Shown here: piece after piece, positions 12,501-25,653 of the stretch
How the letters are laid out: the number at the start of each line of letters is the position of its first letter
How positions within the stretch are numbered: position 1 is the stretch's first letter
Assembly (NCBI GenBank): GCA_963930655.1
Contig: OZ005611.1
Span: 24,849,001 to 24,913,000 of the forward strand
DNA from: Myrica gale
Taxonomy: Eukaryota; Streptophyta; Magnoliopsida; Fagales; Myricaceae
DNA length: 64,000 nt
Direction of reading: 5' to 3'
Translations under genes and position numbers: made by a program
Notes under the pieces: model-generated
The model's input: the letters and a program-made list of their open reading frames with translations, nothing else
Database searches by the model: none
What the model was told of the DNA's origin: nothing

Positions 12501-13860
12501 AAAAAAAAAACTAAAAACCTACAAATTGGTTTAAGTGTAATTTCTAAAGTAGAAGCTTATTATTCTTGCATTTATAAGGACAACAAAGGTATTATATTGC
12601 ATTTATAGGAAGTAAATAAACATGCATTTGAACACGAGTCTCATCTTCTTAACATTGTACCCATTAAAATTCAAATTTATGACAGGCCTCCTATTTATCA
12701 AACCTTGTGAGTTTTAATGATAAACCCATCTAACTGGTAGTACTTTTTCAATACCATAGAGTACTATGTTATAATACCATTTAAGTTTAAAAATAGTTTG
12801 TGCCTCAAAGCCTATTTTTCGTTCATTTGAACCGTAGAATCTAGTTATAGAGTATATATTAATGAATTTTGATAGATGAGAGGCATAATGTGACGAAATT
12901 AGTAATTTAAATCCTTAAATAATATTGAATACATAGTTAAAGGGTGAAAAAAGTAAAGTTCCAAATACTTTAAAGAAAGGTTTTGAGGCTTTTTTTGGTG
13001 TATATAAGTTTTTATGTGATCAATGAATAGATATTAGAGGCTTAATTAGTACACTAGTCCTCGGGGTATGGTCGGATACCAAATTTGTTCTTAGAGTTTA
13101 TTTTATCTTACACTAGTCCCAAAGTAATCTTTTGTGTATTGGAGTAACCATTCATTCAACTTAGTTAACTATGTTAATGAAATAATACTCACGCGACTAA
13201 GAAAGACATGTCACTACTAATTGTAAGCAGTCATATATTTGCGAGTAACTTCAAATATCAAATTAGACCGATGACTGTTAATTAAAAATTCACACCAACA
13301 AACAATGTACGCCTTTTAAACCAAAAATATCATACGGATAAGTTTTTTTTAGAAAACACACTTATGTGCTGTTTGTTTCCCCAAAATTTCAAACAAAACA
13401 AATACATTCCAAAATTTTTAACTTTTACATATACATACTCTACTTTTTACAAACTCCAATAAATCTCAATAAACTAAAAATTCTCAAAATTTTAAAAATA
13501 TTTCCCGAAATTTCTACTAAGAAACACCACCTTAGAAAACATATCTGATTGCAATTAACTCTTCAATATACTCCACTAGTTCATTAAAATAACAAAAACC
13601 CTCCCCCCAATAAACCTTAATTAACTTTCCTCATATAAATTCCAGAAACCACCGTGGCAACAAATTTCCAGCTCACGAAATTTCGTACCCATTCCCCCAA
13701 CCTTTACTCTATTTCCTAAACCAGCCCAACCCCGAAAAATAATGTGTAGTTTACTCCAAACGCAGTTAATTTTGACGCTTGGCCTTTCGGTGAAGTTTAA
13801 TGTGAATCTGACACATTTATTAAAACTAATAATTTTCAGCATACTGAAACGCTGATTCAC
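12501..13860. other. AT-rich spacer upstream of the PI4-kinase gene
   Basis: Intergenic sequence. The segment near 13020-13230 (..TTAATTAGTACACTAGTCC..) resembles common plant non-coding repeats. A dispersed AT-rich repeat lies at 13368-13545 (listed separately). No gene is seen. Confidence 0.5.
13368..13545. repeat. Dispersed AT-rich repeat, copy 1 of 3
   Basis: Shares a core with 24677-24855 and 62800-62975: CCAAAATTTTTAACTTTTAC, then ..ACTCTACTTTT..CACAAACYCCAATAAATCTCAATAAA.. and an end resembling the reverse complement of its start (GTTTGTTTCCC.. to ..AAACA). It is non-coding and MITE-like; no clear target duplication. Confidence 0.6.
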
Positions 13861-13863
13861 CCC

Positions 13864-14859
13864 TATAAATATCCCCATTAGTTGCAGCAGTGTCAAGGCC
13901 TCACTTCTCTCTCTAACTGAAACACTTTATCGGGAAAAGCTATGGAAGGTTCCCGATTCTCGGAAAACTGGGAAGAAATCTAAGGAGAGAGCTTAGAGAA
14001 GGCAATGAGCATATCGTTTTTCATTTCTCGTTTCATCGCCATCGTATTCGTACATGAATTACCTCGCCGATTTTCGTTAGTCCAGGTAAGAACATTTCTT
14101 TCCATTTGTGTTAACATCCTGCTAATTTTCCTTATGAAAAGTGTGCAAAAGGTAGGAAATTTTATTTCTAAGCCACAAGAGATCTCTACTTACCTGAGAT
14201 TATCCAGTTCAGTCGAAGCGAAATAGTAATCTTTTCTACAAGTTCTCCAGAACAAACTACATTTCAGAGTCTATAGTCTCTAATTGGAAAGATTCTTGAT
14301 TCACAAGAGTTTTTCTTATTTTGAACTTTTTAAAGATTCATTTCTTGTTGTATCTTATCCACCAAATTTTCGCTGTTTGTAGGGAATTCAAATTCACAAG
14401 AATGATTTCGGCAGTTCTCAGCAATTTTAGAGTGACGTGATACCTTCTTTTGATGGTAATCGAAAAAATTGCAGAAGACATAATAACATACACCCGCATT
14501 TCCCTGAAGGAAGCAATTCAAGGCGTTATATAATCCCTAATTTGGCTGAACGCATCTTGCTTAGCTTTTGGGGTTTTAATTTGCTTCTGATCGGACTTGA
14601 ACTGGAAGAAAACTTTTTCCATAAGGCTTTAATTCTTGGTTTTAGAAGCTTTCTTGGATTTAGACTGATTTTGGAGTTTAGTACTCCCAAAATAACAAAA
14701 AAAGGGGAAGAAAAAACAAAGAAAAGGGGATTGTCTGTTGGACTCTGTTGACCTATTAGATGGGCTTTCCCATCAAAAAATTAGTGATCTTTGATGAGTT
14801 TTAGGGTTTAAAGCTTCTACGCGATACACGACGAAAGGGATTTGACGCTAGGATAAGCA
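13864..14859 (+). promoter_or_regulatory. Promoter and uORF-bearing leader of the PI4-kinase gamma gene
   Basis: A TATA box (CCCTATAAATATCC, core 13864-13870) precedes a CT-rich start region near 13890-13920. The leader holds a complete 13-codon uORF at 13942-13983 (starts MEGSRF) and a second ATG at 14005 whose frame runs to the donor TCCAG/GTAAG at 14085/14086, so a leader intron is likely. Its acceptor before 14860 is not certain. The uORFs could lower translation of the kinase; that is inference. Confidence 0.5.
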
Positions 14860-17256
14860 ATGTCGATTGCCAGTGTAGCACTTAGTCCGGTGCTGGAGGA
14901 GTCTTTAAATTTTCTTGGCAGCTTCACTGGCCGGTATGTGCCACACTCGAGTGATTCAATCTTAATTTACCTCAGTGTTGCCGGGTCTGTGATTCCAATG
15001 CGTGTTATGGAGTCAGATTCGATTGCTTCGGTGAAGCTGAGAATCCAGACCTACAAAGGCTTTTTTGTGAAGAAGCAGAAACTAGTTTTTGAAGGGAGAG
15101 AATTGGCTAGAAATAATTCTCTTCTCGGAGACTACGGGTTAACTGATGGGAATGTATTGCATTTGGTGCTAAGACTCTCAGATCTACAAGCAATTATGGT
15201 TAGGACGGTTTGTGGGGAGGAGTTTAAGTTCCATGTTGAGAGGAACAGAAATGTGGGATATGTGAAGCAGCAGATTGCTAAGAAGGGGAAAGGGTTTTTT
15301 GATCTCAATGATCAAGAGCTGATATGTGATGGTGTAGAGCTTGAAGATCAGAGATTAATTAATGACATCTGCAAAGATAACGACGTTTTGATTCACTTAC
15401 TAGTTAGGAAATCTGCCAAAGTAAGGGCTGAACCCGTTGAGAAATATTTAGATGTGTCTATCGAAGCACTAAATCTTAATGAGAAGAGGTCTAGTGCGGG
15501 AAAATACCAGTTGGGGCTGCTATCTGTGGGACATCAGGCACTGGAGAGGAAGCCAGTGCATAGAAATTTTCTTTTGGAACCTCTAATTGTCAACAGTGAC
15601 ATGGAACTGCCGTTAGTGGTTAGAGAACTGATTAACTCTACTTTTGATGGGTTAGAGAGAGGCAATGAGCCGATTCAATCTTCAGAGGGATCTGGGGGAG
15701 CTTATTTCATGCAGGATTCATCTGGTCTGAAGTATGTGTCTGTTTTTAAGCCAATTGATGAGGAGCCAATGGCTGTAAATAACCCTCGTGGGCTCCCCTT
15801 GTCCCTTGATGGTGAAGGCTTGAAAAAGGGGACGCGAGTCGGAGAAGGTGCATTGAGGGAAGTTGCAGCATACATTTTGGATCATCCACGGGGTGGGTCT
15901 CGCACATTTTATGATGAGGAGCAAGGCTTTGCCGGGGTTCCCCCCACAGTTATGGTCAAGTGCTTGCACAGAGGATTCAATCATCCAGAAGGTTATGAAT
16001 GTGCACCCAAGAATGTTAAGATTGGGTCACTTCAGATGTTTGTGAAGAATAGAGGAAGTTGTGAGGATATGGGTCCTCGTGCTTTCCCAGTGGATGAGGT
16101 ACACAAGATATCAGTGTTGGACATACGGTTGGCCAATGCAGATAGGCATGCTGGGAACATATTGATTAGCAAAGATGATGAAGATGGTCAGATTGTGCTT
16201 ATCCCCATTGATCATGGCTACTGCTTGCCTGAAAACGTGAGTGCTTTATTCTTCTTCTGTCAATTCGTGATAAATATACTGGATAGCAGTTGGTTTTTGT
16301 TGCTTATTCAACCTTCATGTACTGTCATTGATTTTCAATTCTACTTCTCTCTTGGTTCTTAGAATTGCCTCAAATATATCATTGATGTTCTTGGCAGAAG
16401 TCAACGTGCGCAATATACTCCATAGTCCTGAGCAATTGTCTGTTAGACTTTTATAAGGCTTGTTATTTTGTCTGCTACACATGGGGATTATTATACCCTA
16501 GAGAAGCTTTAAAGCACTATTGGCTGATGTGCTTATCCTAATTCTGTTCCATTGCATTATATGTTTTCATTTGCGCTTCTGTTTTCAAAGGATATCAAAC
16601 ATTTCAACGTGCTATGCACTGCTTCTTGTAGAATTCACATCCTCTTAATTCAGTTTTTGCAATGCAACCTTTTCCATGAAAAGTGCAGTGTACATAACTA
16701 TATATTTTCCCAGCTGATATTAGAATGTCTTATGAAGAGGAACGTGTTAACTTTTCATTTGTCTTGCTGAGCAAGATTGAAATTAATTGGGAGGGAAACC
16801 ATTCAACATTGTAGAACTTTTAGGCTGTATCATTTGTCATTACTCAAGTTTCATATTTGCTCCTCCTCTCTCCAGTTTGAAGATTGCACATTTGACTGGC
16901 TCTACTGGCCTCAAGCTCATGAACCTTACTCCCCTGACACGATTGAGTACATCAGATCACTGGATGCTGAACGTGACATTGACCTTCTGAAGTTTTATGG
17001 ATGGGACCTACCTCCTGAGGGTGCCCGCACCCTTCGAATTTCCACCATGCTTCTGAAAAAGGGCGCAGAGAGAGGACTCTCTCCCTTTGCCATTGGAAGC
17101 ATCATGTGCAGGGAAACCCTAAGGAAGGAATCTGTGATTGAGCAGATCTTGCGAGAAGCAGAAGAAGCTGCACTTCCGGGTACAAGCGAAGCTGCATTTC
17201 TTGAATCTGTGTCACTGATCATGGATCGCCGCCTTGACGAACTTACTACACCATGA
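14860..17256 (+). CDS. PI4KG: Phosphatidylinositol 4-kinase gamma with two ubiquitin-like domains
   Basis: Two exons, 14860-16236 and 16876-17256, encode 585 residues, the usual size for plant type II-like PI4K-gamma (UbDK-gamma) proteins. Residues about 32-106 and 112-186 form two ubiquitin-like domains (SILIYLSV.., AIMVRTVCGEEF..). The PI3/PI4-kinase domain spans about 275-535: SVFKPIDEEP (Lys297, nucleotide binding), the catalytic loop ANADRHAGNIL (Asp428) and IDHGYCLP (Asp451, DFG-equivalent). The second exon begins FEDCTFDWLYWPQA and completes the C-lobe. Members of this family in Arabidopsis have been described mainly as protein kinases acting on proteasome or flowering regulators, so lipid activity should not be assumed. 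The intron donor is GAAAAC/GTGAGT and the acceptor CTCCAG/TTTGAA. Start chosen because MSIASVALSP fits the family opening. Confidence 0.93.
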
Positions 17257-19395
17257 ATACGTTGGCATATCATGAATGTGCATATGTAATGATGCATGTA
17301 TATGCTGCCCGTGACAAATGATGGCAATTCACTCTATCGTTTGATGGACTATGGCCGGTTTCATGTACCGTAGCTTGTTGCCGTGATGCCATAACTTGTT
17401 TCTGCATTTCCTTCTGTTCATATATCAAAATCAGGGGGCTTGTTCAGCAATAAGCCTCCTTTCTATCCTTGATGTCTCTCCTCTGTTACAGTTAGACAAA
17501 TTATATCTTCAAACATGGACTGAATCACTGAAAAGAATCCTAGTACTTAATGTCTACTCTCTTTAGAGTGCTTGGATATGTAGGATATTCTATATAAATA
17601 CATTTTATCGTGCAAGTACTTTTTCTCGTTTGTTCAAGGCCCAATTTAAGTTTCAATCTCCATTTGAGGCTTTTATTTATTTTTAAATAAATGTTAAGCT
17701 TGTACAGAAGAGGATTTGGTCAGCGTCTCAAACGGATTCTTGGAAGTTTGAAAAATACAGTAGTTTTAAACGAAATGGTGGTTTTCGTAGACGGATACTT
17801 AACTAAGTTCGTCAGAGTTCTGTGCGTATTTTTGTGCATATTAATGCGTACCTGGATTTTCCTTGTTACTAAAAAAAATAAAATGAAAAAGAGCCCTGAA
17901 TCTGAATACAGAGTACATGCCACGGAGAAAGGCTATTTTAGAAAAGCCTAGGCCCTCAAATGCAATATGCATGCTGAAGAGAGTGACCATTATGCAAAAG
18001 CCCAAAGATCCTCCCATCTACAGACTACAATGACACATAAAAAAAGAGGTCCCCTAGTCCCTAGATACAGAGTTATGTGCCTTAGAGATGGCTGACTGCT
18101 GTAGTCCTTGTTTGTAGCCAAAGCAGTTCTAGTCTGTAAAAAATTGACGAGTTAAAGATGGCTCATGGATGGCGGATTGGGGATCTTTCATATTTATCGA
18201 TGGGTTGATAATCGCATTGAAACTTATAAAGGAGAAAACTTCTTTGACAACTGCGTAATACCAACTGCACAGGTTGCCATTTATTCCTACTCAGTGCGGT
18301 ACATTTTCCAGCAGGTAGCAGGTTCTGCAGAATTTAGCAAGAACCAGATGGCTATCGAGCAAGTCTTCCAATACGAAGCATCAATTGTCCCTTTAGAACC
18401 GAAACTATAAGCTTTAGAACAAAATGGTGCGTCCCTCCATGTGGGAAGAGGATCGATTAATCGAATCAATTGTCACTTTTAGAACAAAAGGGCAACCATT
18501 TTAGCAGAAGCTTTCGGTTCTTTGGGGGAGTGGAGTTTTCAATGGTTGGTACAGGAGGACGAGTGCATCGAAAGCCATGTGAGAATTTGCTGTTTGGTGG
18601 CTCAAACATGGATATAATGGTTCAAGAATCATTTGCAACTTGACTGCAAAAGTTGCCGTCCCCACACGGCTGGCTGCGGGCCGGGGACAGCTGGTAGATT
18701 CTGGCTTAGCTTTCGTTTAGCGGCATAGGAGTATAGGAGGACCAAGGAAGCACTTTGTACTTACCCAAATATATGTGAACAGAAGAGAAGTGGCCCCTTT
18801 TATAGTTTTATTGAGCAAAAGACGATGCCATCTTTTCTCTGAGCCAAAAAAGTTACACCTTAAAAAGTTGAAAAATGATGACTTCCGCAATAACTTTATG
18901 TACACTGTCCAATCTGACAATGGGATTTCAGTGCAGTTTGGCAGGTCGAAGTCATATATTTCTCATTTTTGTTTGTTTCAATTTGGAATGGGAATAAGAG
19001 ATAAAAGTGCCAAACTCTTCAATGACATGAAACGATTTTTCGTCTTTTTGCAAGGAGAGAAATGGTTCTGCCATACGTTTTGTTGGATTGACCTAATTCA
19101 ATTTAGAAATGCATTGATAGGATTGAAAGGGCAATGTCAATTCTGAACAACTGGAACCATGCTACAAGTTGGATATCAATTAAGTGAAGATGTTGCCCAA
19201 CCTGATATCAATAAATCAAGAAATCGCTTTTAAACCGTAAAATTCGAATTTTACAGTTTCTAGATATAATTAGTTTAAAAGAAAAAAAAATTCAAGGGAG
19301 AGAGAGCGCGTAGCAACCTTCACTAGACGCGATCATAAACGCACACCTACTATAGAATGTCCAATTTGAAATATAACTATTGTTTATTGGGCGAG

Positions 19396-19501
19396 CTCGT
19401 TACCACAACATTGATAAGACTACCATCCAGTCTCAAGCCATTCACTAAACTTGTCACCACAGTTTCGATAAGACTACCACCCAATCCCAACTCATTCACT
19501 A
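19396..19501. repeat. Two-copy imperfect tandem repeat, about 53 bp
   Basis: Two adjacent units share GATAAGACTACCA and end CATTCACTA (19396-19447 and 19449-19501). No function suggested. Confidence 0.55.
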
Positions 19502-19507
19502 GTGAGG

Positions 19508-19680
19508 ATGTTCGTTTGAAAGAAAATTATAGGATTCTGATAAAATTATGAATATTTAGGTGATGTTAAAGTTGTATTGGTATGCATGCAGAAGTTATTA
19601 AAAGCGATTGATGTTTGTAAAAAATGTAATAAAATATTGTATTGAAATGTTTGTTTTTTGTGATGTTTAGATTGTAAATA
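19508..19680. repeat. Small dispersed AT-rich repeat, related to 25470-25653
   Basis: Shares GTGATGTTAA..TTGGTATGC..AGTTATT and flanking wording with 25470-25653, where the ends are inverted (AGATGTTCAGTTAAG.. and ..TTAACCGAACATGTCT). It is probably a degraded MITE. Confidence 0.45.
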
Positions 19681-20624
19681 TAAAAGTAGGAGGTAAATCT
19701 TAAAAATTTGGTGTAAATGAATATAGCTTAAGTTAAAGATTAGACTTTATTTATGTGAGTAATTTTAACTTATGAGTACTTAGACTCTGAACTTGAAGCT
19801 GATATATTAGTAGACAGTAATAACTCGACTCGAAACCTCTTGATTTAGGTGCGATCACTTCAGTAGGCAAGATCAGAACTTTTTCCAATAAAATTTGTCT
19901 GTGCATCTAGATTTCTCCATGAAATGCCAAGGCCATACTTTGGATTGATCCTTAGAGAAAACTTGTGGGCTACAAACTAGTGGCCTGAATTTAATGCAAT
20001 TGAACTTTTAGTTTTAATGACCAAAGATGTGGGCCAATTCTCAAATAAGCCAGAGAATTTTCATCCTCCAACCCTCCACCCACCACCGACACCATTAAAT
20101 TAAAACATAAGTCTGGCCTCACTTTTACAAAGTGGAACCTTCCCACAAGATGCAGGTGGCCCCCAAGTCAAAATAACGAAAGGTCACTAGGGCTTTCGAA
20201 GTCATACTTCTCTCTTCTTCTTCTTTAAAAAAAAAAAGAAAAAAGAAAAAAGAAGAAGAAAGTCTCGTCAGACATACCCTTTCCATGCACGAGAAATCTG
20301 GTAAAAAACGATAAGCCATTAATTAATCATTCGCTTTTCTTACAACATTCAGTCAAATAAAAAAATTGACAGAGAAATTAAAAACTTAGATATATATTTC
20401 AAATGGTTATTTCTAAATTAAACGTTGTAAAATCATAACTATTTAATTGGAAAATAATGATACTAAAGTATCGTACTATATACTATGCAACCCTCGTTCA
20501 TCTCTACAACGGTACAACCCCCCCTCCCCCGGCCTATTTCCCGGGATGGGTTTAGGCCGCCAATACATTATCTCGCCTATAATAATATGCTACGGTGCAC
20601 GTACGTACGCGTACGTAATTTGGT

Positions 20625-23272
20625 TTAGACAGATAGCCCGGCTAAGAAAGCCACCCCAGTAGCCGGCAACCACGATGACCCATAAATAAACTGCGACACC
20701 GTGAACTTGCTTGCCTCTGCCGTCGAGTTAATGACTCGGTACCCCGGCCATTTAACCCGTTGCCCCACCGCCGCTCCCGGACCAGAATTCATGTACTCAC
20801 CGTAGTACAGTGTATCTAAGGCAAAAGTTGAGTTCCACTCCAGCCACCCACGTGGGTGAATGTGGTCACCCATGTACGATAACATGTAGACGACCCTCGA
20901 GTAGAGCTTCCACGGGCGGCCTAGATAGGTTGGTATGCTGCCTTTGGAGGCCTCGAGATCCGAAGTCGCAAGGATCCGGCAAGCGTGGATGGAAATGCCG
21001 GTGTTCTGGTTAGGGTCTTTGCGGTTTTGGGCGGTGATGGTGTTCTTCTGGTTATCCATCGGCTTGCGAGCGTAGATGCTGCAGTTCTGGAACACCACCG
21101 CCGCGTTGCCGAAAATGAAGTCCACGGTGCCGTAGATGTCGCATTCGCGGAAGAACTGGCGGTTGGAGTGGACGTAGAGGGTGTCCTGGTAGCCGATGAC
21201 GTTGCACCGGTAGACCACCGCGTGGTCCGCACCGACACGGAGTGCCACTGCCTGGTGATTTTCTGGTCCTGCCGAGTTCTCGAAGGTCATGTCCCGTGCG
21301 ATGAAACCTGCCCCGGTTGCCGCTGCATGTAGAGTAGGCCCACTGAAAGAGTTAAAGCTAAAGGGAAACCATAGCTTAGCAGTAATAAACGCAAGAGTAG
21401 CTAACTTTGAGAGAGTGCTAACTCCATTAATGGAGTAATTCAAAGGCTAGCAGATGGACGGGAAATATTAATTAGAAGCTTTTGGATAAAAGAAGAAAAA
21501 AAAAGGAGGGTAATTCAGTCCACAAGACTAGATGTGGCACAGAATCTATAATAAGGTCGGTGGTAGGATAACATAAATCTAGGGCAGCATGAAAGAATGA
21601 AATGGACAGGTCACGTGCAACTTCTACCTCAACGTACGGTGATGGGCCCACAGTCTTACAATAAAACGAACCGGTTAGTAATAGACTATTTACCGAAGGA
21701 TGCGGTGTGGAATGTCGTCATCTTCTTTGAAACACTTTTGCTTCCCGTAATGACCGTTTTGCCCTTCCCATCTCCTATAAACATCAGGTTCTTCTTCTTC
21801 CTTCCTACCTTCAACTTTTCCTCTTCGTACCTGAAAATATATACCACATTAAGATAGGAAAACCCATTTGATTCCCGGGAAAAATTAGCATGCAACTTCA
21901 TGAATGCAAAAAAATAAGGAAAAATAATAATCTTAAATGGTTATTTTGATAAGAGAAAAATAATTATACTCCCTATATCTTGCATTTAAGTATCTTTATT
22001 ATCCATTAAATAAATTGGAAAAAAAAACATCTGTGATCTTGCATGGAGTTTTCTTTATTATTCTTAATAAAATATAAAGATTCAGAAGGAAAAAGATAGT
22101 AGAAATTAAGAAAATAACAAAAGATATTCTTGGATTTAATTAAGAAAAAGGATGTTGAAGATTAAAGCGTTGAAGTCAACGAGGTAATCAATACCCAAAA
22201 TGAAACATAAAATACTTTCGGAAAATCTGTAACCACAGTCATTTCAATTTCAGAATAAAGCGACTTGCTGCAAAAAGAGATTCGGCGAAAAATATAGATG
22301 AATTTACCTTCCTGCCCTCACGTAAATAATCGTCCGCCGATTACCGTTCTCGGGGGCCTTCTTAATCGCCTCTGCGATCGTCTTGTATGTCCCGTTTCCA
22401 TCCTTGGAAACAACTATGTCGGCTTGTATAGCCGATGCCGGCATATCCAACAGCTCCCTCTCCCTACTACTTAGCCATTCCGGTAAACCGTCGGCATTCT
22501 CCACGTGAGGAAGATTAGCTTCCATTAAGCGACGTCTGTTCTGAATCGGAACCCCTGAGAAGTCGTCGGTTCCACTTCCCGAGAATATCGCCAGGCAATT
22601 GCTCACTAACTCCGACAGGTCCTTCAATCTCTGACCCATCTGATCCTTGACGGACCCGCTCAAGGCCGCGAACCCCTCCAAACACGTGTCCTGGTTAGTC
22701 AGCGCCGCGCTCAGCCACGTGATCACGTCGTCACTGGAGGCAGTAGTGGTGGTGGCGGAGGGCGCGAGGGAGACGATAGAGCGTGAGAGCGCCTCCAAGG
22801 AGTCGTCGAGGAGCTCGAGGCAGTCTTCGTAGGCATTCCGTACGAGTGGATCCATCTGGAGGTAGGATATTCCGGTGGAGAAGTAGAGGGCCTTGCTGAG
22901 GTGCTGCAAAGTCATGTTGAAGGAAATGTGGACGAGGTCATGCTCCGACGCGGCGAGAGACCCAGGGAAGTCGAGCAGCGAGTCAACGCAGAGGGCAGGG
23001 TAGAGGGTCTTGCTACAGGCCCGGGAGATGGCCTGAGTCGGCTTGCGGTGGATAGCCGATTGGTGAACTGACGACCGGTTCCGGAGCACGACAAAGAGCG
23101 CCGCAGAGACAGAGGAGGCGACAAGTAGAGTGATTGTGAGAAGAGTAAGAAGGATCAGCTTCTTCCTCTTGTTGGGCGGTGAGGCGGGTAACGTGTCATC
23201 TGTTGGTGGATTGAGGTGGTATCTGGATGACCCGGCCACAGGGTCGGTCTCTCCGAGCTTACCATAGCCCAT
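20625..23272 (-). CDS. PME: Pectinesterase with inhibitor-like pro-region (PMEI-PME)
   Basis: It should remove methyl esters from cell-wall homogalacturonan. Three exons on the minus strand: 23272-22308, 21830-21694 and 21322-20625, joining to 599 residues. Order: cytosolic tail, a membrane segment about residues 39-62 (type II anchor), PMEI domain about 80-232 with the expected cysteines, a basic processing site NRRRLM at 245-250, then the catalytic beta-helix. Active-site residues are visible: Gln391 (HQAVALR), Gln413/Asp414 (GYQDTLY), Asp435 (GTVDFIFG) and Arg503 (YLGRPW). In this family the pro-region is cut off in the Golgi at RRLL/RRRL-like sites before secretion. The third acceptor (ACATGCAG/CGGC) was chosen because it restores the frame to TASFAATGAGFIARD; a nearer TTTCAG would not. 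All key residues are present. Confidence 0.94.
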
Positions 23273-24676
23273 TTCTCCTACGCTTCACTCTTCAAAGACA
23301 GTTCCAAACTTCCAAATTTATCAGCCAGAAAACACACAAACAGAGGAAGTATATTGAGGTTTTATTTATGAAGAGCTATATATGAATGTGTGTGTATATA
23401 TATAAATATAAGAGCTCAGAGAGCTCGGGATAGAGAGATAAAGGAGGTTGGCGTGAGGTCGATGTCTAGGAGGGCATGAGCTGGCCGCTACTTCCTGGTG
23501 TGTCCCCACTGATGTGTTAGAAAGCGAGTGAGCGTGGGGGAAGGGTTAAAACCTCTTTACTTAGGCTATGTTTGTTTACTAGTCTCCTTTTTTAATGGTT
23601 CTGTCCTTTTATGATAATATGCAGAAAGACTTGAGGGGGAGGAATGAAAGATTACGTAAAGAAGTGAGGATTTGAGTAATCAAAGCGGGGTGGAAGGGGA
23701 TGTGATTCTCTTAACAATTAAGCTACGTGCAATCTTAAGGCTTTTGGTTAGTGGATTGGAACTAAAAACCATTCTTCCTGCCTTTGCGATTTCACCAAAG
23801 GAAGGAGCTCTTTGCACCTTTCTCGACCTCTCAAGAGTACTCAGCTCTATTGTGAGGACGGTCTCATCTTGGTTCTCAATAAGCTCATGCTAGAAAATGC
23901 GTCCTCTTTCCTTTTGTGGTTCATATATCTATATAATTTTGTCGCCGCTAGTTGGGTGAAATTATTCCATAAGATTATATATAAACTTGTCCGAAAATTA
24001 TATTAAAGAGATTCGATTTAATTATATTTAAATGTGTGAATTTTGCTGAGAAGTAATTACGAACATTTTCTTGTTATCAAAAGGCAAATATCTCAGGTAA
24101 TTATAAACAATTACTACAGTGTATGCATGGTTAACGAAAAGCTAATTAATAAAAATTATTTTACGCAGGACCCTTTAATTCTATTATTAATTTAACGTAT
24201 TTGGGAAGGTTTTGAATATATATTTACTTTTTGAAACAATATAACGACCTCGTTTGAAATTTACAATATTGCGCCTCAAAATTCATAATTAATGCACGGA
24301 ATCTATTCTGTGAAGGCACGAGTAGCTTAATTTGGTAGCGATCAAATTTCTCATTAGTTTTTCCATATATATTAGTTGTCTTACATAATTTTCCTAATTA
24401 ATATCGGGATCTTCTGAATTTTTTTGACCAAAATTATACATGCAATTTGACCAAAATTATATATTTACTTGTTGTATTGATTGTAATCGTCCTTGCCGTA
24501 CGTCTCTTTTTTTCTTCTACGTAACTTGGGGAAAGAGACTGAGGGATTCGACTCTATATCAGACCCTCTCTCTTTTAAGGGGAAACACGAAATACAAGTT
24601 CAGTGGCTGTCGTACATGTCTTATGTTCTATAGTCGTTTTCGTTGAGGACCGCTGGCCGCTGCGGTGAATTAGGGC

Positions 24677-24855
24677 ATGTTTGTGTTCCCAAATATTTGG
24701 GGTTTCAACAATTCGGTCAAACTAAATAAATTCTAAAATTTTTAACTTTTACACTTACATACTTTACTTTTCACAAACCCCAATAAATTTCAATAAAGTA
24801 AATATTCTCAAAATTTTGGTAATATATTCCCAAAATTTTGGCAAACAAACTTAAT
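24677..24855. repeat. Dispersed AT-rich repeat, copy 2 of 3
   Basis: Same core as 13368-13545 and 62800-62975 (CTAAAATTTTTAACTTTTAC, TTTCACAAACCCCAATAAAT), with inverted ends TGTTTGTGTTCCCAAA and TTTTGGCAAACAAAC. Confidence 0.6.
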
Positions 24856-25469
24856 CACGTCCTTCGTACGGCCTTTCATAATTGTCTTATATATAGACCC
24901 GGCACCTTTTCACTTATATATTATAAGTGAAATTTAAGAAGAACACTCAAGTTCGAGACATTAATTTATTTAAATTCTAATTAAAAATATATTTTTTAAA
25001 ATTGAAAAACATATAATTAGTTAAAAATTAAAATAAGCGAAAATAAAGCTCCCATATTGCCACTCGCGGAATCAGGACTCAATGGGAAGAGAGGCAAATT
25101 CCTACGACGAAATGACAAAAAAAAATCCTATGTAATGCAAAAATTGTCTTAGAGTTAAAATTTTTCTTACGGAGTGCTAGCTGAGTATCCTAGAAAAATG
25201 CTCTAAGCACTTTTAAAAAAATGAATTCTGAAAAGACTAACACGAGAATTAAAATATTTACCACTTTATGAAGAAAAACAACATGATCTTGCAACAAATT
25301 TATCTTTCAAACAAGCAGAAACTAGAATTAAAACTAACAAAATTTTCATAAACTCCTGCACTACATAGTACAACGATGGACAAAATCTTAATAAAAATTA
25401 CCAATTGAAAGGAACTAAGCACGTAATATTTTTGAATTTAAGGTTTACATGACAATTCAAAGATATTAG

Positions 25470-25653
25470 GAGATGTTCAGTTAAGGAGTTTTGTGAGGAT
25501 TTTTTTGTGTTTTGAGAATTTTTATGTGATGTTAACTTTATTGGTATGCGTGTTGTAGTTATTTTTATGTGGTGTTAAAAATGATGTTTGGTTGGAGAAT
25601 TGTGAGGATTCAAAAAATCTTGAGGATTTTTTTAACCGAACATGTCTAAGACC
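25470..25653. repeat. Small MITE-like repeat with inverted ends
   Basis: Left end AGATGTTCAGTTAAGGAG and right end TTTTTAACCGAACATGTCT are inverted copies of each other. The interior matches 19508-19680 in part. No protein coding. Confidence 0.5.

Larger units (their letters stand above)
17257..20624. other. Spacer between PI4-kinase and pectinesterase
   Basis: 3' UTR of the kinase gene, then intergenic DNA. Open frames at 17691-17951, 18165-18410 and 18775-19146 lack any recognisable domain, overlap frames on the other strand and have no splice support, so they are not called. Two small repeats inside are listed separately. Confidence 0.5.

Noticed and set aside
18165..19146. Open frames 18165-18410 and 18775-19146 as small genes
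   Set aside because: No domain, no splice sites linking them, and frames on the other strand are similar in length.
22912..23124. Minus-strand Ser/Arg-rich frame overlapping the pectinesterase
   Set aside because: Alternate-frame shadow of PME exon 1, GC-driven.
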